Source: Variovorax dokdonensis | GTDB taxonomy: Bacteria; Pseudomonadota; Gammaproteobacteria; Burkholderiales; Burkholderiaceae_C | Length of the DNA: 64,000 nucleotides | NCBI RefSeq assembly: GCF_030316895.1 | Contig: NZ_JASZYV010000001.1 | Span: forward strand, 1,426,001 to 1,490,000 | Reading direction: 5' to 3' | Shown here: one piece after another, positions 64,000-64,000 of the stretch | Position numbering within the stretch: position 1 is the first letter of the stretch | Layout: every line of letters starts with the position of its first letter | The notes under the pieces: model-generated | The model's database searches: none | Seen by the model: the letters and a program-made list of their open reading frames with translations, nothing else | What the model was told of the DNA's origin: nothing | Position numbers and translations under genes: made by a program

Positions 64000-64000
64000 G

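Overview
The window is about two thirds G+C and gene dense. The translated genes look like those of a Comamonadaceae betaproteobacterium, with Variovorax the closest impression: many ABC and tripartite uptake systems, DadA/Lrp, long PutA, a phosphonate cluster and hopanoid genes. This taxonomic guess rests on protein style, not on a search. There are no rRNA or tRNA genes, no CRISPR array, no insertion sequence and no phage genes.

Layout. 1-1.3 kb: end of a TctA-type permease gene with a good terminator. 1.4-5.1 kb: exported proteins (an OmpA-type lipoprotein, a pectinacetylesterase-fold hydrolase with a membrane-anchored partner that carries a probable frameshift, and a small periplasmic protein). 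5.2-8.5 kb: patatin lipase, then dadA facing an Lrp-type regulator across a dyad. 8.5-14.4 kb: RND efflux operon (outer membrane factor, adaptor, pump). 14.4-18.1 kb: a sparser patch of lower G+C with a small membrane protein, a DUF1254/DUF1214 protein and a GT25 glycosyltransferase. 18.2-23.2 kb: glgX overlapped by a zinc metallopeptidase gene, and divergently a ribbon-helix-helix regulator with a PHB-depolymerase-type esterase. 23.3-30.1 kb: putA with GTTGCA operator repeats, an AI-2E-type transporter fused to sensory domains, and a thioredoxin. 30.1-33.5 kb: an overlapping polysaccharide cassette (acyltransferase, beta-helix protein, SGNH hydrolase). 33.8-41.3 kb: a sigma-54 activator followed by a Liv-type ABC operon that starts with a clear -24/-12 promoter. 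41.4-45.1 kb: DUF1993, a CcdA/redoxin pair, hemH and a HAD phosphatase. 45.1-55.3 kb: phosphonate cluster with a LysR regulator, two phnCDE-type importers, phosphonoacetate hydrolase, an iron alcohol dehydrogenase and phosphonoacetaldehyde dehydrogenase, but no phnW. 55.3-62.4 kb: a secreted-fibre locus (see below). 62.4-64 kb: hpnE and the end of hpnD for squalene and hopanoid synthesis.

The most interesting region is 55.3-61.8 kb. One strand encodes a glycine-rich repeat protein, a small exported protein, a C39-type cysteine peptidase and another exported protein. The other encodes an outer membrane barrel with an N-terminal coiled coil and a sigma-54 activator with a degenerate receiver-like domain. 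The peptidase plus coiled-coil barrel recall FapD and FapF of the Pseudomonas functional amyloid system, but the putative subunits look different. A candidate sigma-54 promoter precedes the glycine-rich gene. I infer a divergent, biofilm-type surface fibre export system.

Regulatory DNA is unusually legible here: paired AT-N11-AT dyads before both phosphonate transport operons, PutA boxes, dyads at the Lrp and RHH regulators, and two sigma-54 promoters each beside an enhancer-binding protein gene.
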